Below are positions 39,541-52,320 of a DNA stretch of 64,000 bases, piece after piece; the first letter of the stretch is position 1; every line of letters starts with the position of its first letter. Made by a program: the position numbers and the translations under genes. The DNA is from Limnoperna fortunei (lineage: Eukaryota > Mollusca > Bivalvia > Mytilida > Modiolidae). Under the pieces are notes generated by a model that was not told where the DNA came from, did no database searches, and saw only the letters and a program-made list of their open reading frames with translations. The stretch is from the NCBI GenBank assembly GCA_944474755.1, contig OX104124.1, positions 26,138,452 to 26,202,451 on the forward strand, read 5' to 3'.

Positions 39541-42500
39541 GACTGTTTCTTTATTTAGTTTTGTACAGTTTATTGACTGGTTCTTTATTTAGTTTTGTAC
39601 AGATTATTGACTGGTGCTTTATTTAGTTTTGTACAGTTTATTGACTGGTTCTTTTTTGAGTTTGTGTACAATTTATTGACTGGTTCTTTGTTGAATTTTG
39701 TACAGTTTATTGACTGGTTCTTTATTGACTTTTGTACACTTTATTGACTAGTTCTTTATTGCATTTTGTATAGTTTATTGACTGGTTCTTTATTTAGTTT
39801 TGTTCAGTTTATTGACTGGTTCTTTGTTCAGTTTTGTACAGTTTATTGACTGGTTCTTTGTTCAGTTTTGTACAGTTTATTGACTAGTTCTTTATTGAGT
39901 TTTGTACAGTTTATTGACTGGTTCTTTATTGAGTTTTGTACAGTTTATTGACTGGTTCTTTATTTAGTTTTGTACAGTTTATTGACTGTTTCTTTATTGA
40001 GTTTCGTACAGTTTATTGACTGTTTCTTTATTGAGTTTTGTACAGTTTATTGACTTGTTCTTTATAAAGTTTTGTACAATTTTTTGACTGGTTCTTTATT
40101 GAGTTTTGTACAAGTTTATTGACTGTTTCTTTATTGAGTTTTGTACAGTTTTTTGTCTGTTTCTTTATTGAGTTTTGTACAGTTTTTTGACTGGTTCTTT
40201 ATTGAGTTTTGTACAGTTTATAGACTGTTTCTTTATTGAAGTTTTGTACAGTTTATTGACTCTTTCTTTATTTAGTTTTGTACAGTTTATTGACTTGTTC
40301 TTTATTTAGTTTTGTACAGTTTATTGACTGGTTCTTTTTTGAGTTTTGTTCAGTTTATTGACTGTTTCTTTATTGAGTTTTGTACAGTTTATTGACTGGT
40401 TCGTTATTGAGTTTTGTGCAGTTTATTGACTTTTTCTTTATTGAGTTTTGTACCGTTTATTGACTGGTTCTTTGTTCAGTTTTGTACAGTTTATTAACTG
40501 GTTCTTTATTAAGTTTTGTACAGTTTATTTACTGTTTCTTTATTTAGTTTTGTACAGTTAATTGACTGTTTCTATATTGAGTTTTGTACAGTTTTTTGAC
40601 TGGTTCTTGTTTGAGTTTTGTTCAGTTTATTGACTGTTTCTTTATTGTGTTTTGTACAGTTTATTGACTGGTTCGTTATTGAGTTTTGTGCAGTTTATTG
40701 CCTTTTTCTTTATTGAGTTTTGTACAGTTTATTGACTGGTTCTTTGTTCAGTTTTGTACAGTTTATTAACTGGTTCTTTATTAAGTTTTGTACAGTTTAT
40801 TTACTGTTTCTTTATTTAGTTTTGTACAGTTAATTGACTGTTTCTATATTGAGTTTTGTACAGTTTTTTGACTGGTTCTTTTTTGAGTTTTGTTCAGTTT
40901 ATTGACTGTTTCTTTATTGAGTTTTGTACAGTTTATTGACTGTTTCTTTAATTAAGTTTTGTACAGTTTATTGACTGGTTCTTTCTTTTTTTTGTACAGT
41001 TTATTGACTGGTTCTTTATTGAGTTTTGTACAGTTTATTGACTGGTTCTTTGTTGAGTTTTGTGCAGTTTATTGACTGATTCTTTATTGAGTTTTGTTCA
41101 GTTTATTGACTGGTTCTTTATTGAGTTTTGTAGAGTTTATTGACTGTTTCTTTATTGAGTTTTGTACAGTTTATTGACTTGTTTCTTTATTGTGTTTTTA
41201 CAGTTTATAGACTGGTTCTTTATTCAGTTTTGTACAGTTTATTGAATGGTTTTTTATTTAGTTTTGTACAGTTTATTGACTGTTTCTTTATTTAGTTTTG
41301 TACAGTTTATTGACTGGTTCTTTATTGAGTTTTGTACAGTTTATTGACTGGTTCTTTATTGAGTTTTGTATAGTTTATTGATTGTTTCTTTATTTAGTTT
41401 GTGTACAATTAATTTACTGGTTGTTTATTTTGTTTTGTACAGTTTATTGACTGTTTGTTTATTGAGTTTTGTACAGTTTATTGAATGGTTCTTTATTGAG
41501 TTTGTGTACACTTTATTGACTGGTTCTTTATTGAATTTTGTACAGTTTATTGACTGGTTCTTTATTTAGTTTTGTTCAGTTTATTGACTGGTTCTTTGTT
41601 CAGTTTTGTACAGTTTATTGACTGGTTCTTTGTTCAGTTTTGTACAGTTTATTGACTAGTTCTTTATTGAGTTTTGTACAGTTTATTGACTGGTTCTTTA
41701 TTGAGTTTTGTACAGTTTATTGACTGGTTCTTTATTTAGTTTTGTACAGTTTATTGACTGTTTCTTTATTTAGTTTTGTACAGTGTATTGACTGTTTCTT
41801 TATTGAGTTTTGTACAGTTTATTGACTGTTTTTTATTGAGTTTTGTACACTTTATTGACTGGTTCTTTATTGAATTTTGTATAGTTTATTGACTGGTTCT
41901 TCATTTAGTTTTGTTCAGTTTATTGTCTGGTTTTTTGTTCAGTTTTGTTCAGTTTATTGACTGGTTCTTTGTTCAGTTTTGTACAATTTATTGACTGGTT
42001 CTTTGTTGAATTTTGTACAGTTTATTGACTGGTTCTTTATTGAATTTTGTACAGTTTATTGACTGGTTCTTAGTTCAGTTTTGTACAGTTTATTGACTAA
42101 TTCTTTATAGAGTTTTGTACAGTTTATTACTGGTTCTTTATTCAGTTTTGTACAGTTTATTGACTCTTTCTTTATATAGTTTTGTACAGTTTATTGACTG
42201 TTTCTATATTGAGTTTTGTACAGTTTATTGACTGTTTCTTTATTGAGTTTTGTACAGTTTTTTGACTGGTTCTTTATTTAGTTTTGTACAGTTTATTGAC
42301 TGTTTCTTTATTTAGTTTTGTACAGTTTATTGACTGGTTTTTTATTGAGTTATGTACAGTTTATTGACTGTTTCTTTATTTAGTTTTGTACAGTTTATTG
42401 ACTGGTTCTTTATTTAGTTTTGTACAGTTTATTGACTGGTTCTTTTTTGAGTTTTTGTACAATTTATTGACTGGTTCTTTATTGAATTTTGTACAGTTTA

Positions 42501-44400
42501 TTGACTGGTTCTTTATTGACTTTTGTACAGTTTATTGACTGGTTCTTTATTGAGTTTTGTATAGTTATTGACCGGTTCTTAGTTCAGTTTTGTACAGTTT
42601 ATTGACTGGTTCTTTGTTCAGATTTGTTCAGTTTATTGACTGGTTCTTTATATAGATTTGTACAGTTGATTGACTTTTTCTTTATTGAGTTTTGTATAGT
42701 TTATTGACTGATTCTTTATTGAGTTTTGTACAGTTTTCTGACTGTTTCTTTATTGAGTTTTGTACAGTTTTTTGACTGGTTCTTTATTGAGTTTTGTACA
42801 GTTTATTGACTGGTTCTTTATAGAGTTTTGTACAGTTTACTGACAAATTCTTTATAGAGTTTTGTACAGTTTATTACTGGTTCTTTATTCAGTTTTGTAC
42901 AGTTTATTGGCTGTTTCTTTATTGAGTTTTGTACAGTTTATTGACTGGTTCTTTGTTCAGTTTTGTTCTGTTTATTGACTAGTTCTTTATTCAGTTTTGT
43001 ACAGTTTATTGAATGGTTCTTTATTGAGTTTTGTACAGTTTATTGACTGTTTCTTTATTGAGTTTTGTACAGTTTATTGACAGGTTCTTTATAAAGTTTT
43101 GTACAGTTTATTGACTGGTTCTTTATTGAGTTTTGTACAGTTTATTGACTGTTGCTTTATTGAGTTTTGTACAGTTTTTTGTCTGTTTCTTTATTGAGTT
43201 TTGTACAGTTTTTTGACTGGTTCATTATTGAGTTTTGTACAGTTTATAGACTGTTTCTTTATTGAAGTTTTCTACAGTTTATTGACTCTTTCTTTATTTA
43301 GTTTTGTACAGTTTATTGACTGGTTCTTTATTTAGTTTTGTACAGTTTATTGACTGGTTCTTTATTGTGTTTTGTACAGTTTATTGACTGGTTCGTTATT
43401 GAGTTTTGTAGAGTTTATTGACTTTTTCTTTATTGAGTTTTGTACAGTTTATTGACTGGTTCTTTATTCAGTTTTGTACAGTTTATTGACTGGTTCTTTA
43501 TTAAGTTTTGTACAGTTTATTTACTGCTTCTTTATTTAGTTTTCTACAGTTTATTGACTGTTTCTATATTGAGTTTTGTACTTTTTTTTGACTGGTTCTT
43601 TTTTGAGTTTTGTACAGTTTATTGACTGTTTCTTTATTGAGTTTTGTACAGTTTATTGACTGCTTCTTTATTTAGTTTTGTACAGTTTATTGAATGGTTC
43701 TTTCTTTTTTTTGTACAGTTTATTGACTGGTTCTTTATTGAGTTTTGTACAGTTTATTGACTGGTTCTTTGTTGAGTTTTGTACAGTTTATTGACTGGTT
43801 CTTTATTGAGTTTTGTACAGTTTATTGACTGGTTCTTTATTGAGTTTTGTAGAGTTTATTGACTGTTTCTTTATTGAGTTTTGTACAGTTTATTGACTTG
43901 TTTCTTTATTGTGTTTTTACAGTTTATTGACTGGTTCTTTATTCAGTTTTGTACAGTTGATTGAATGGTTTTTTATTGAGTTTTGTACAGTTTATTGACT
44001 GTTTCTTTATTTAGTTTTGTACAGTTTATTGACTGGTTCTTTATTGAGTTTTGTACAGTTTATTAACCGGTTCTTTATTGAGTTTTGTATAGTTTATTGA
44101 TTGTTTCTTTATTTAGTTTGTGTACAATTTATGTACTGGTTGTTTATTTAGTTTTGTACAGTTTATTGACTGTTTTTTTATTGAGTTTTGTACAGTTTAT
44201 TGACTGGTTCTTTATTGAGTTTTGTACCCTTTATTGACTGGTTCTTTATTGAATTTTGTATATTTTATTGACTGGTTCTTTATTTAGTTTTGTTCAGTTT
44301 ATTGTCTGGTTCTTTGTTCAGTTTTGTACAGTTTATTGACTGGTTCTTTGTTCAGTTTTGTACAATTTATTGACTGGTTCTTTACTGAATTTTGTACAGT
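39541..44400 (+). repeat. 2719-bp (80-monomer) repeat family
   Basis: CTTTCTTTTTTTT monomers at 40981 and 43700 and GTTTCTTTATTGTG monomers at 41181 and 43900 are both 2719 bp apart, 80 monomers minus one base. Upstream, TTTATAAAG monomers at about 40061 and 43088 are 3027 bp apart. The extra 308 bp arises because the first unit carries the expanded 272-bp repeat. More variable and more diverged than the central blocks, with several single-copy variants. Confidence 0.75.
40341..40900 (+). repeat. 272-bp (8-monomer) short higher-order repeat
   Basis: GAGTTTTGTTCAG follows a TTTTTTGACTGG or GACTGG monomer at 40341, 40613 and 40885, exactly 272 bp apart each time. Each unit contains GGTTCGTTATTG, TTTATTAACTGG, TTTATTTACTG, GTTAATTGACTG and TCTATATTGAG in that order. 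There are two full units and the start of a third. A single diverged unit remains at about 43390-43620. Confidence 0.88.
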
Positions 44401-45879
44401 TTATTGACTGTTTCTTTATTGAGTTTTGTACAGTTTATTGACTGTTTCTTTATTTAGTTTTGTACAGTTTATTGACTGTTTCTTTATTGAGTTTTGTACA
44501 GTTTATTGACTGGTTTTTTATTGAGTTTTGTACAGTTTATTGACTGTTTCTTTATTTTGTTTTGTACATTTTATTGACTGGTTCTTTCTTTTGTTTTGTA
44601 CAGTTTATTGACTGGTTCTTTATTGAGTTTTGTACAGTTTATTGACTGGTTCTTTATTGAGTTTTGTACAGTTTATTGACTGGTTCTTTATTGAGTTTTG
44701 TTCAGTTTATTGACTGGTTCTTTATTGAGTTTTGTACAGTTTATTGACTTATTCTTTATTGAGTTTTGTACATTTTATTGATTGTTTCTTTATTTAGTTT
44801 GTGTACAATTTATTTACTGGTTGTTTATTTAGTTTTGTACAGTTTATTGACTGTTTGATTATTTAGTTTTGTACAGTTTATTGACTGTTTCTTTAGTTTT
44901 GTACAGTTTATTGACTGTTTTTTATTGAGTTTTGTACAGTTTATTGACTGGTTCTTTATTGAGTTTGTGTACAATTTATTGACTGGTTCTTTGTTGAATT
45001 TTGTACAGTTTATTGACTGGTTCTTTATTGACTTTTGTACACTTTATTGACTGGTTCTTTATTGAATTTTGTATAGTTTATTGACTGGTTCTTTATTTAG
45101 TTTTGTTCAGTTTATTGTCTGGTTCTTTGTTCAGTTTTGTACAGTTTATTGACTGGTTCTTTGTTCAGTTTTTTACAATTTATTGACTGGTTCTTTATTG
45201 AATTTTGTACAGTTTATTGACTGGTTCTTTATTGACTTTTGTACAGTTTATTGACTGGTTCTTTATTGAGTTTTGTATAGTTATTGACTGGTTCTTTATT
45301 TAGTTTTGTACAGTTTATTGACTGGTTCTTAGTTCTGTTTTGTACAGTTTATTGTGTGGTTTTTTGTTCAATTTTGTTCAGTTTATTGACTGTTTCTTTA
45401 TTGAGTTTTGTACAGTTTATTGACTGGTTCTTTATTCAGTTTTCTACAGTTTATTGACTGGTTCTTTATATAGTTTTGTACAGTTTATTGACTGTTTCTT
45501 TATTGAGTTTTGTATAGTTTATTGACTGATTCTTTGTTGAGTTTTGTACAGTTTTTTGACTGTTTCTTTATTGAGTTTTGTACAGTTTTTTGACTGGTTC
45601 TTTATTGAGTTTTGTACAGTTATTGACTGTTTCTTTATTGAGTTTTGTACAGTTTATTGTCTGTTTCTTTATTTAGTTTTGTACAGTTTATTGACTGGTT
45701 CTTTATTTAGTTTAGTACAGTTTATTGACTGGTTCTTTGTTGAGTTTGTACAGTTTATTGACTGTTTCTTTATTGAGTTTTGTACAGTTTATTGACTGGT
45801 TCTTTATTGAGTTTTGTACAGTTTATTGACTGGTTCTTTATAGAGTTTTGTACAGTTTATTGACTAATTCTTTATAGAG
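44400..45879 (+). repeat. Relative of the 46-monomer unit
   Basis: From CTTTCTTTTG near 44587 to the TTATAGAG units near 45865, the order matches 11880-13190, with the 30-bp marker pair near 44890, GTATAGTTATTG near 45275, and TTATTGTGTGG replacing TTATTGTCTGG near 45350. It is more diverged from that family than the copy at 27100. Confidence 0.75.
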
Positions 45880-48806
45880 TTTTGTACAGTTTATTACTGG
45901 TTCTTTATTCAGCTTTGTACAGTTTATTGACTGTTTCTTTATATTGTTTTGTACAGTTTATTGACTGTTTCTATATAGAGTTTTGTACAGTTTATTGACT
46001 GTTTCTTTATTGAGTTTTGTACAGTTTATTGACTGTTTCTTTATTTTGTTTTGTACAGTTTATTGACTGTTTCTTTATTTAGTTTTGTACAGTTTATTGA
46101 CTGGTTCTTTTTTGAGTTTTGTACAGTTTATTGACTGTTTCTTTATTTAGTTTTGTACAGTTTATTGACTGGTTCTTTATTTAATTTTGTACAGTTTATT
46201 GACTGGTTCTTTTTTGAGTTTTTGTACAATTTATTGACTGGTTCTTTATTGAATTTTGTATAGTTTATTGACTGGTTCTTTATTGACTTTTGTACAGTTT
46301 ATTGACTGGTTCTTTGCTCAGATTTGTACAGTTTATTGACTGGTTCTTTGTTCAGATTTGTTCAGTTTATTGACTGTTTCTTTATTGAGTTTTGTACAGT
46401 TTATTGACTGGTTCTTTATTCAGTTTTCTACAGTTTTTTTACTGTTTCTTTATTGAATTTTGTACAGTTTTTTGACTGGTTCTTTATTGAGTTTTGTACA
46501 GTTTATTGACTGGTTCTTTATTGACTTTTGTACAGTTTATTGACTGGTTCTTTGGTCAGATTTGTACAGTTTATTGACTGGTTCTTTGTTCAGATTTATT
46601 CAGTTTGTTGACTGTTTCTTTATTGAGTTTTGTACAGTTTTTGACTGGTTCTTTATATAGTTTTGTACAGTTTATTGACTGTTTCTTTATTGAGTTTTGT
46701 ATAGTTTATTGACTGATTCTTTATTGAGTTTTGTACAGTTTTTTTACTGTTTCTTTATTGAATTTTGTACAGTTTTTTGACTGGTTCTTTATTGAGTTTT
46801 GTACAGTTTATTGACTGGTTCTTTATTCAGTTTTGTACAGTTTATCGGCTGTTTCTTTATTGAGTTTTGTACAGTTTATTGACTGGTTCTTTGTTCAGTT
46901 TTGTTCTGTTTATTGACTAGTTCTTTATTTAGTTTTGCACAGTTTATTGACTGGTTCTTTATTCAGTTTTGTACAGTTTATTGACTGGTTCTTTATTTAG
47001 TTTTGTACAGTTTATTGACTGTTTCTTTATTTAGTTTTGTACAGTTTATTGACTGTTTCTATATTGAGTTTTGTACAGTTTTTTGACTGATTCTTTATTG
47101 AATTTTGTACAGTTTATTGACTGTTTCTTTATTGAGTTTTGTACAGTTTATTGACTGGTTCTTTCTTTTGTTTTGTACAGTTTATTGACTGGCTCTTTAT
47201 TGAGTTTTGTACAGTTTATTGACTGGTTCTTTATTGAGTTTTGTACAGTTTATTGACTGGTTCTTTATTGAGTTTTCTTCAGTTTATTGACTGGTTCTTT
47301 ATTGAGTTTTGTACAGTTTATTGACTAATTCTTTATTGAGTTTTGTACAGTTTATTACTGGTTCTTTATTCAGTTTTGTACAGTTTATTGACTGTTTCTT
47401 TTCTTTATATAGTTTTGTACAGTTTATTGACTGTTTCTATATTGAGTTTTGTACAGTTTATTGACTGTTTCTTTATTGAGTTTTGTACAGTTTATTGACT
47501 GTTTCTTTATTTAGTTTTGTACAGTTTATTGACTGTTTCTTTATTTAGTTTTGTACAGTTTATTGACTGGTTCTTTTTTGAGTTTTGTACAGTTTATTGA
47601 CTGTTTCTTTATTTAGTTTTGTACAGTTTATTGACTGGTTCTTTATTTAGTTTTGTACAGTTTATTGACTGGTTCTTTTTTGAGTTTTTGTACAATTTAT
47701 TGACTGGTTCTTTATTGAATTTTGTATAGTTTATTGACTGGTTCTTTATTGACTTTTGTACAGTTTATTGACTGGTTCTTTGTTCAGATTTGTACAGTTT
47801 ATTGACTGGTTCTTTGTTCAGATTTGTTCAGTTTATTGACTGTTTCTTTATTGAGTTTTGTACAGTTTATTGACTGGTTCTTTATTCGGTTTTCTACAGT
47901 TTTTTTACTGTTTCTTTATTGAATTTTGTACAGTTTTTTGACTGGTTCTTTATTGAGTTTTGTACAGTTTATTGACTGGTTCTTTATTGACTTTTGTACA
48001 GTTTATTGACTGGTTCTTTGTTCAGATTTGTACAGTTTATTGACTGGTTCTTTGTTCAGATTTGTTCAGTTTGTTGACTGTTTCTTTATTGAGTTTTGTA
48101 CAGTTTTTGACTGGTTCTTTATATAGTTTTGTACAGTTTATTGACTGTTTCTTTATTGAGCTTTGTATAGTTTATTGACTGATTCTTTATTGAGTTTTGT
48201 ACAGTTTTTTTACTGTTTCTTTATTGAATTTTGTACAGTTTTTTGACTGGTTCTTTATTGGGTTTTGTACAGTTTATTGACTGGTTCTTTATTCAGTTTT
48301 GTACAGTTTATCGGCTGTTTCTTTATTGAGTTTTGTACAGTTTATTGACTGGTTCTTTGTTCAGTTTTGTTCTGTTTATTGACTAGTTCTTTATTCAGTT
48401 TTGCACAGTTTATTGACTGGTTCTTTATTCAGTTTTGTACAGTTTATTGACTGGTTCTTTATTTAGTTTTGTACAGTTTATTGACTGTTTCTTTATTTAG
48501 TTTTGTACAGTTTATTGACTGTTTCTATATTGAGTTTTGTACAGTTTTTTGACTGATTCTTTATTGAATTTTGTACAGTTTATTGACTGTTTCTTTATTG
48601 AGTTTTGTACAGTTTATTGACTGGTTCTTTCTTTTGTTTTGTACAGTTTATTGACTGGCTCTTTATTGAGTTTTGTACAGTTTATTGACTGGTTCTTTAT
48701 TGAGTTTTGTACAGTTTATTGACTGGTTCTTTATTGAGTTTTCTTCAGTTTATTGACTGGTTCTTTATTGAGTTTTGTACAGTTTATTGACTAATTCTTT
48801 ATTGAG
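45880..48806 (+). repeat. 1466-bp tandem duplication (43 monomers each)
   Basis: Units of about 45880-47340 and 47341-48806. Paired landmarks are two GTTCAGATTTG monomers, CAGTTTGTTGACTG at 46601 and 48067, GGCTCTTTATTG, and TTTTCTTCAG. The offset changes from 1461 to 1466 at a 5-bp insertion (TTTCTTTTCTTTATATAG) near 47398. 1466 equals 43 monomers plus four bases, as the visible indels predict. Confidence 0.88.
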
Positions 48807-49739
48807 TTTTGTACAGTTTATTGACTGGTTCTTTATTTAGTTTTGTACAGTTTATTGACTGTTTCTTTATTGAGTTTTGTACAGTTTATTGACTGTTTCT
48901 TTATTGTGTTTTGTACAGTTTATTGACTGGTTCTTTATTCAGTTGTGTACAGTTTATTGACTGGTTTTTTATTGAGTTTTGTACAGTTTATTGACTGTTT
49001 CTTTATTTAGTTTTGTACAGTTTATTGACTGGTTCTTTATTGAGTTTTGTACAGATTATTGACTGGTTCTTTATTGAGTTTTGTACAGTTTATTGATTAT
49101 TTCTTTATTTAGTTTGTGTACAATTTATTTACTGGTTGTTTATTTAGTTTTGTAAGTTTATTGACTGGTTCTTTGTTCAGCTTTGTTCTGTTTATTGACT
49201 GGTTCTTCATTCAGTTTTGTACAGTTTATTGACTGGTTTTTTATTGAGTTTTGTACAGTTTATTGACTGTTTCTTTATTTAGTTTTGTACAGTTTATTGA
49301 CTGGTTCTTTATTGAGTTTTGTACAGTTTATTGACTGGTTCTTTATTGAGTTTTGTACAGTTTATTGACTGGTTCTTTATTGAGTTTTGTACAGTTTATT
49401 GGCTGTTTCTTTATTGAGTTTTGTACAGTTTATTGACTGGTTCTTTGTTCAGCTTTGTTCTGTTTATTGACTGGTTCTTTATTCAGTTTTGTACAGTTTA
49501 TTGACTGGTTCTTTATTCAGTTTTGTACAGTTTATTGACTGGGTCTTTATTTAGTTTTGTACAGTTTATTGACTGTTTCTTTATTTAGTTTTGTACAGTT
49601 TATTGACTGTTTCTATATTGAGTTTTGTACAGTTTTTTGACTGGTTCTTTAGTGAGTTTTGTACAGTTTATTTACTGTTTCTTTATTTAGTTTTGTACAG
49701 TTTATTGACTGGTTCTTTGTTTTGTTTTGTACAGTTTAT
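48807..49739 (+). repeat. Mixed class A monomers
   Basis: Ordinary monomers, with a GTTTTGTAAGTTTATTG unit near 49150 lacking two bases, and a class A run (TTGGCTG, TTCAGCTTTG, TCTATATTGAG) from about 49390. A GGGTCTTTATTTAG monomer near 49540 is seen nowhere else. No non-satellite sequence was found. Confidence 0.7.
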
Positions 49740-51440
49740 TGACTGGTTCTTTATTGAGTTTTGTACAGTTTATTGACTGGTTCTTTATTGAGTTTTGTAC
49801 AGTTTATTGACTGGTTCTTTATTGAGTTTTGTTCAGTTTATTGACTGGTTCTTTATTGAGTTTTGTACAGTTTATTGACTTATTCTTTATTGAGTTTTGT
49901 ACATTTTATTGATTGTTTCTTTATTTAGTTTGTGTACAATTTATTTACTGGTTGTTTATTTAGTTTTGTACAGTTTATTGACTGTTTGTTTATTTAGTTT
50001 TGTACAGTTTATTGACTGTTTCTTTAGTTTTGTACAGTTTATTGACTGTTTTTTATTGAGTTTTGTACAGTTTATTGACTGGTTCTTTATTGAGTTTGTG
50101 TACAATTTATTGACTGGTTCTTTGTTGAATTTTGTACAGTTTATTGACTGGTTCTTTGTTCAGTTTTGTTCTGTTTATTGACTAGTTCTTTATTCAGTTT
50201 TGCACAGTTTATTGACTGGTTCTTTATTCAGTTTTGTACAGTTTATTGACTGGTTCTTTATTTAGTTTTGTACAGTTTATTGACTGTTTCTTTATTTAGT
50301 TTTGTACAGTTTATTGACTGTTTCTATATTGAGTTTTGTACAGTTTTTTGACTGATTCTTTATTGAATTTTGTACAGTTTATTGACTGTTTCTTTATTGA
50401 GTTTTGTACAGTTTATTGACTGGTTCTTTCTTTTGTTTTGTACAGTTTATTGACTGGCTCTTTATTGAGTTTTGTACAGTTTATTGACTGTTTCTTTATT
50501 TAGTTTTGTACAGTTTATTGACTGGTTCTTTATTGAGTTTTGTACAGTTTATTGACTGGTTCTTTATTGAGTGTTGTACAGTTTATTGACTGGTTCTTTA
50601 TTGAGTTTTGTACAGTTTATTGGCTGTTTCTTTATTGAGTTTTGTACAGTTTATTGACTGGTTCTTTATTGAGTTTTGTACAGTTTATTGACTGGTTCTT
50701 TATTGAGTTTTGTACAGTTTATTGACTGGTTCTGTATTGAGTTTTGTTCAGTTTATTGACTGGTTCTTTATTGAGTTTTGTACAGTTTATTGACTTATTC
50801 TTTATTGAGTTTTGTACATTTTATTGATTGTTTCTTTATTTAGTTTGTGTACAATTTATTTACTGGTTGTTTATTTAGTTTTGTACAGTTTATTGACTGT
50901 TTGTTTATTTAGTTTTGTACAGTTTATTGACTGTTTCTTTAGTTTTGTACAGTTTATTGACTGTTTTTTATTGAGTTTTGTACAGTTTATTGACTGGTTC
51001 TTTATTGAGTTTGTGTACAATTTATTGACTGGTTCTTTGTTGAATTTTGTACAGTTTATTGACTGGTTCTTTGTTCAGTTTTGTTCTGTTTATTGACTGG
51101 TTCTTTATTCAGTTTTGTACAGTTTATTGACTGGTTCTTTATTCAGTTTTGTACAGTTTATTGACTGGTTCTTTATTTAGTTTTGTACAGTTTATTGACT
51201 GTTTCTTTATTTAGTTTTGTACAGTTTATTGACTGTTTCTATATTGAGTTTTGTACAGTTTTTTGACTGATTCTTTATTGAATTTTGTACAGTTTATTGA
51301 CTGTTTCTTTATTGAGTTTTGTACAGTTTATTGACTGGTTCTTTCTTTTGTTTTGTACAGTTTATTGACTGGCTCTTTATTGAGTTTTGTACAGTTTATT
51401 GACATGTTCTTTATTGAGTTTTGTACAGTTTATTGACTGG
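49740..51440 (+). repeat. 915-bp duplication (27 monomers each)
   Basis: The run from GTGTACAATTTATTTACTGG through the 30-bp marker pair occurs near 49935 and 50850, 915 bp apart, equal to 27 monomers minus three bases. That residue is the 30-bp unit (-4), its shortened neighbour (-1) and two GTGTACA monomers (+1 each). GGCTCTTTATTG near 50457 recurs near 51371. About 1.9 copies are present. Confidence 0.86.
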
Positions 51441-52320
51441 TTCTTTATTGAGTTTTCTTCAGTTTATTGACTGGTTCTTTATTGAGTTTTGTACAGTTTA
51501 TTGACTAATTCTTTTTTGAGTTTTGTACAGTTTATTGACTGGTTCTTTATTCAGTTCTGTACAGTTTATTGACTGTTTCTTTATTGAGTTTTGTACAGTT
51601 TATTGACTGTTTCTTTATTGTGTTTTGTACAGTTTATTGACTGGTTCTTTATTGAGTTTTGTACAGTTTATTGGCTGTTTCTTTATTGAGTTTTGTACAG
51701 TTTATTGACTGGTTCTTTGTTCAGCTTTGTTCTGTTTATTGACTGGTTCTTTATTCAGTTTTGTACAGTTTATTGACTGGTTCTTTATTCAGTTTTGTAC
51801 AGTTTATTGACTGGTTCTTTATTTAGATTTGTACAGTTTATTGACTGTTTCTTTATTTAGTTTTGTACAGTTTATTGACTGTTTCTATATTGAGTTTTGT
51901 ACAGTTTTTTGACTGGTTCTTTATTTAGTTTTGTACAGTTTATTGACTGTTTCTTTATTTAGTTTTGTACAGTTTATTGACTGGTTCTTTCTTTTGTTTT
52001 GTACAGTTTATTGACTGGTTCTTTATTGAGTTTTGTACAGTTTATTGACTGGTTCTTTATTGAGTTTTGTACAGTTTATTGACTGGTTCTTTATTGAGTT
52101 TTGTTCAGTTTATTGACTGGTTCTTTATTGAGTTTTGTACAGTTTATTGACTTATTCTTTATTGAGTTTTGTACATTTTATTGATTGTTTCTTTATTTAG
52201 TTTGTGTACAATTTATTTACTGGTTGTTTATTTAGTTTTGTACAGTTTATTGACTGTTTGTTTATTTAGTTTTGTACAGTTTATTGACTGTTTCTTTAGT
52301 TGTTTTTGTACAGTTTATTG
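51441..52320 (+). repeat. Class A run and a partial third marker unit
   Basis: Follows TTGGCTG, TTCAGCTTTG, TCTATATTGAG, CTTTCTTTTG and GTGTACAATTTATTTACTGG near 52202. The 30-bp monomer is replaced by a CTTTAGTTGTTTTTG form near 52300, which breaks the marker pair seen elsewhere. Confidence 0.72.

Noticed and set aside
41000..44400. Possible transposon remnant in the more diverged block
   Set aside because: All bases still parse as 34-bp monomers with substitutions and small indels; no terminal repeats or target-site duplications were found.
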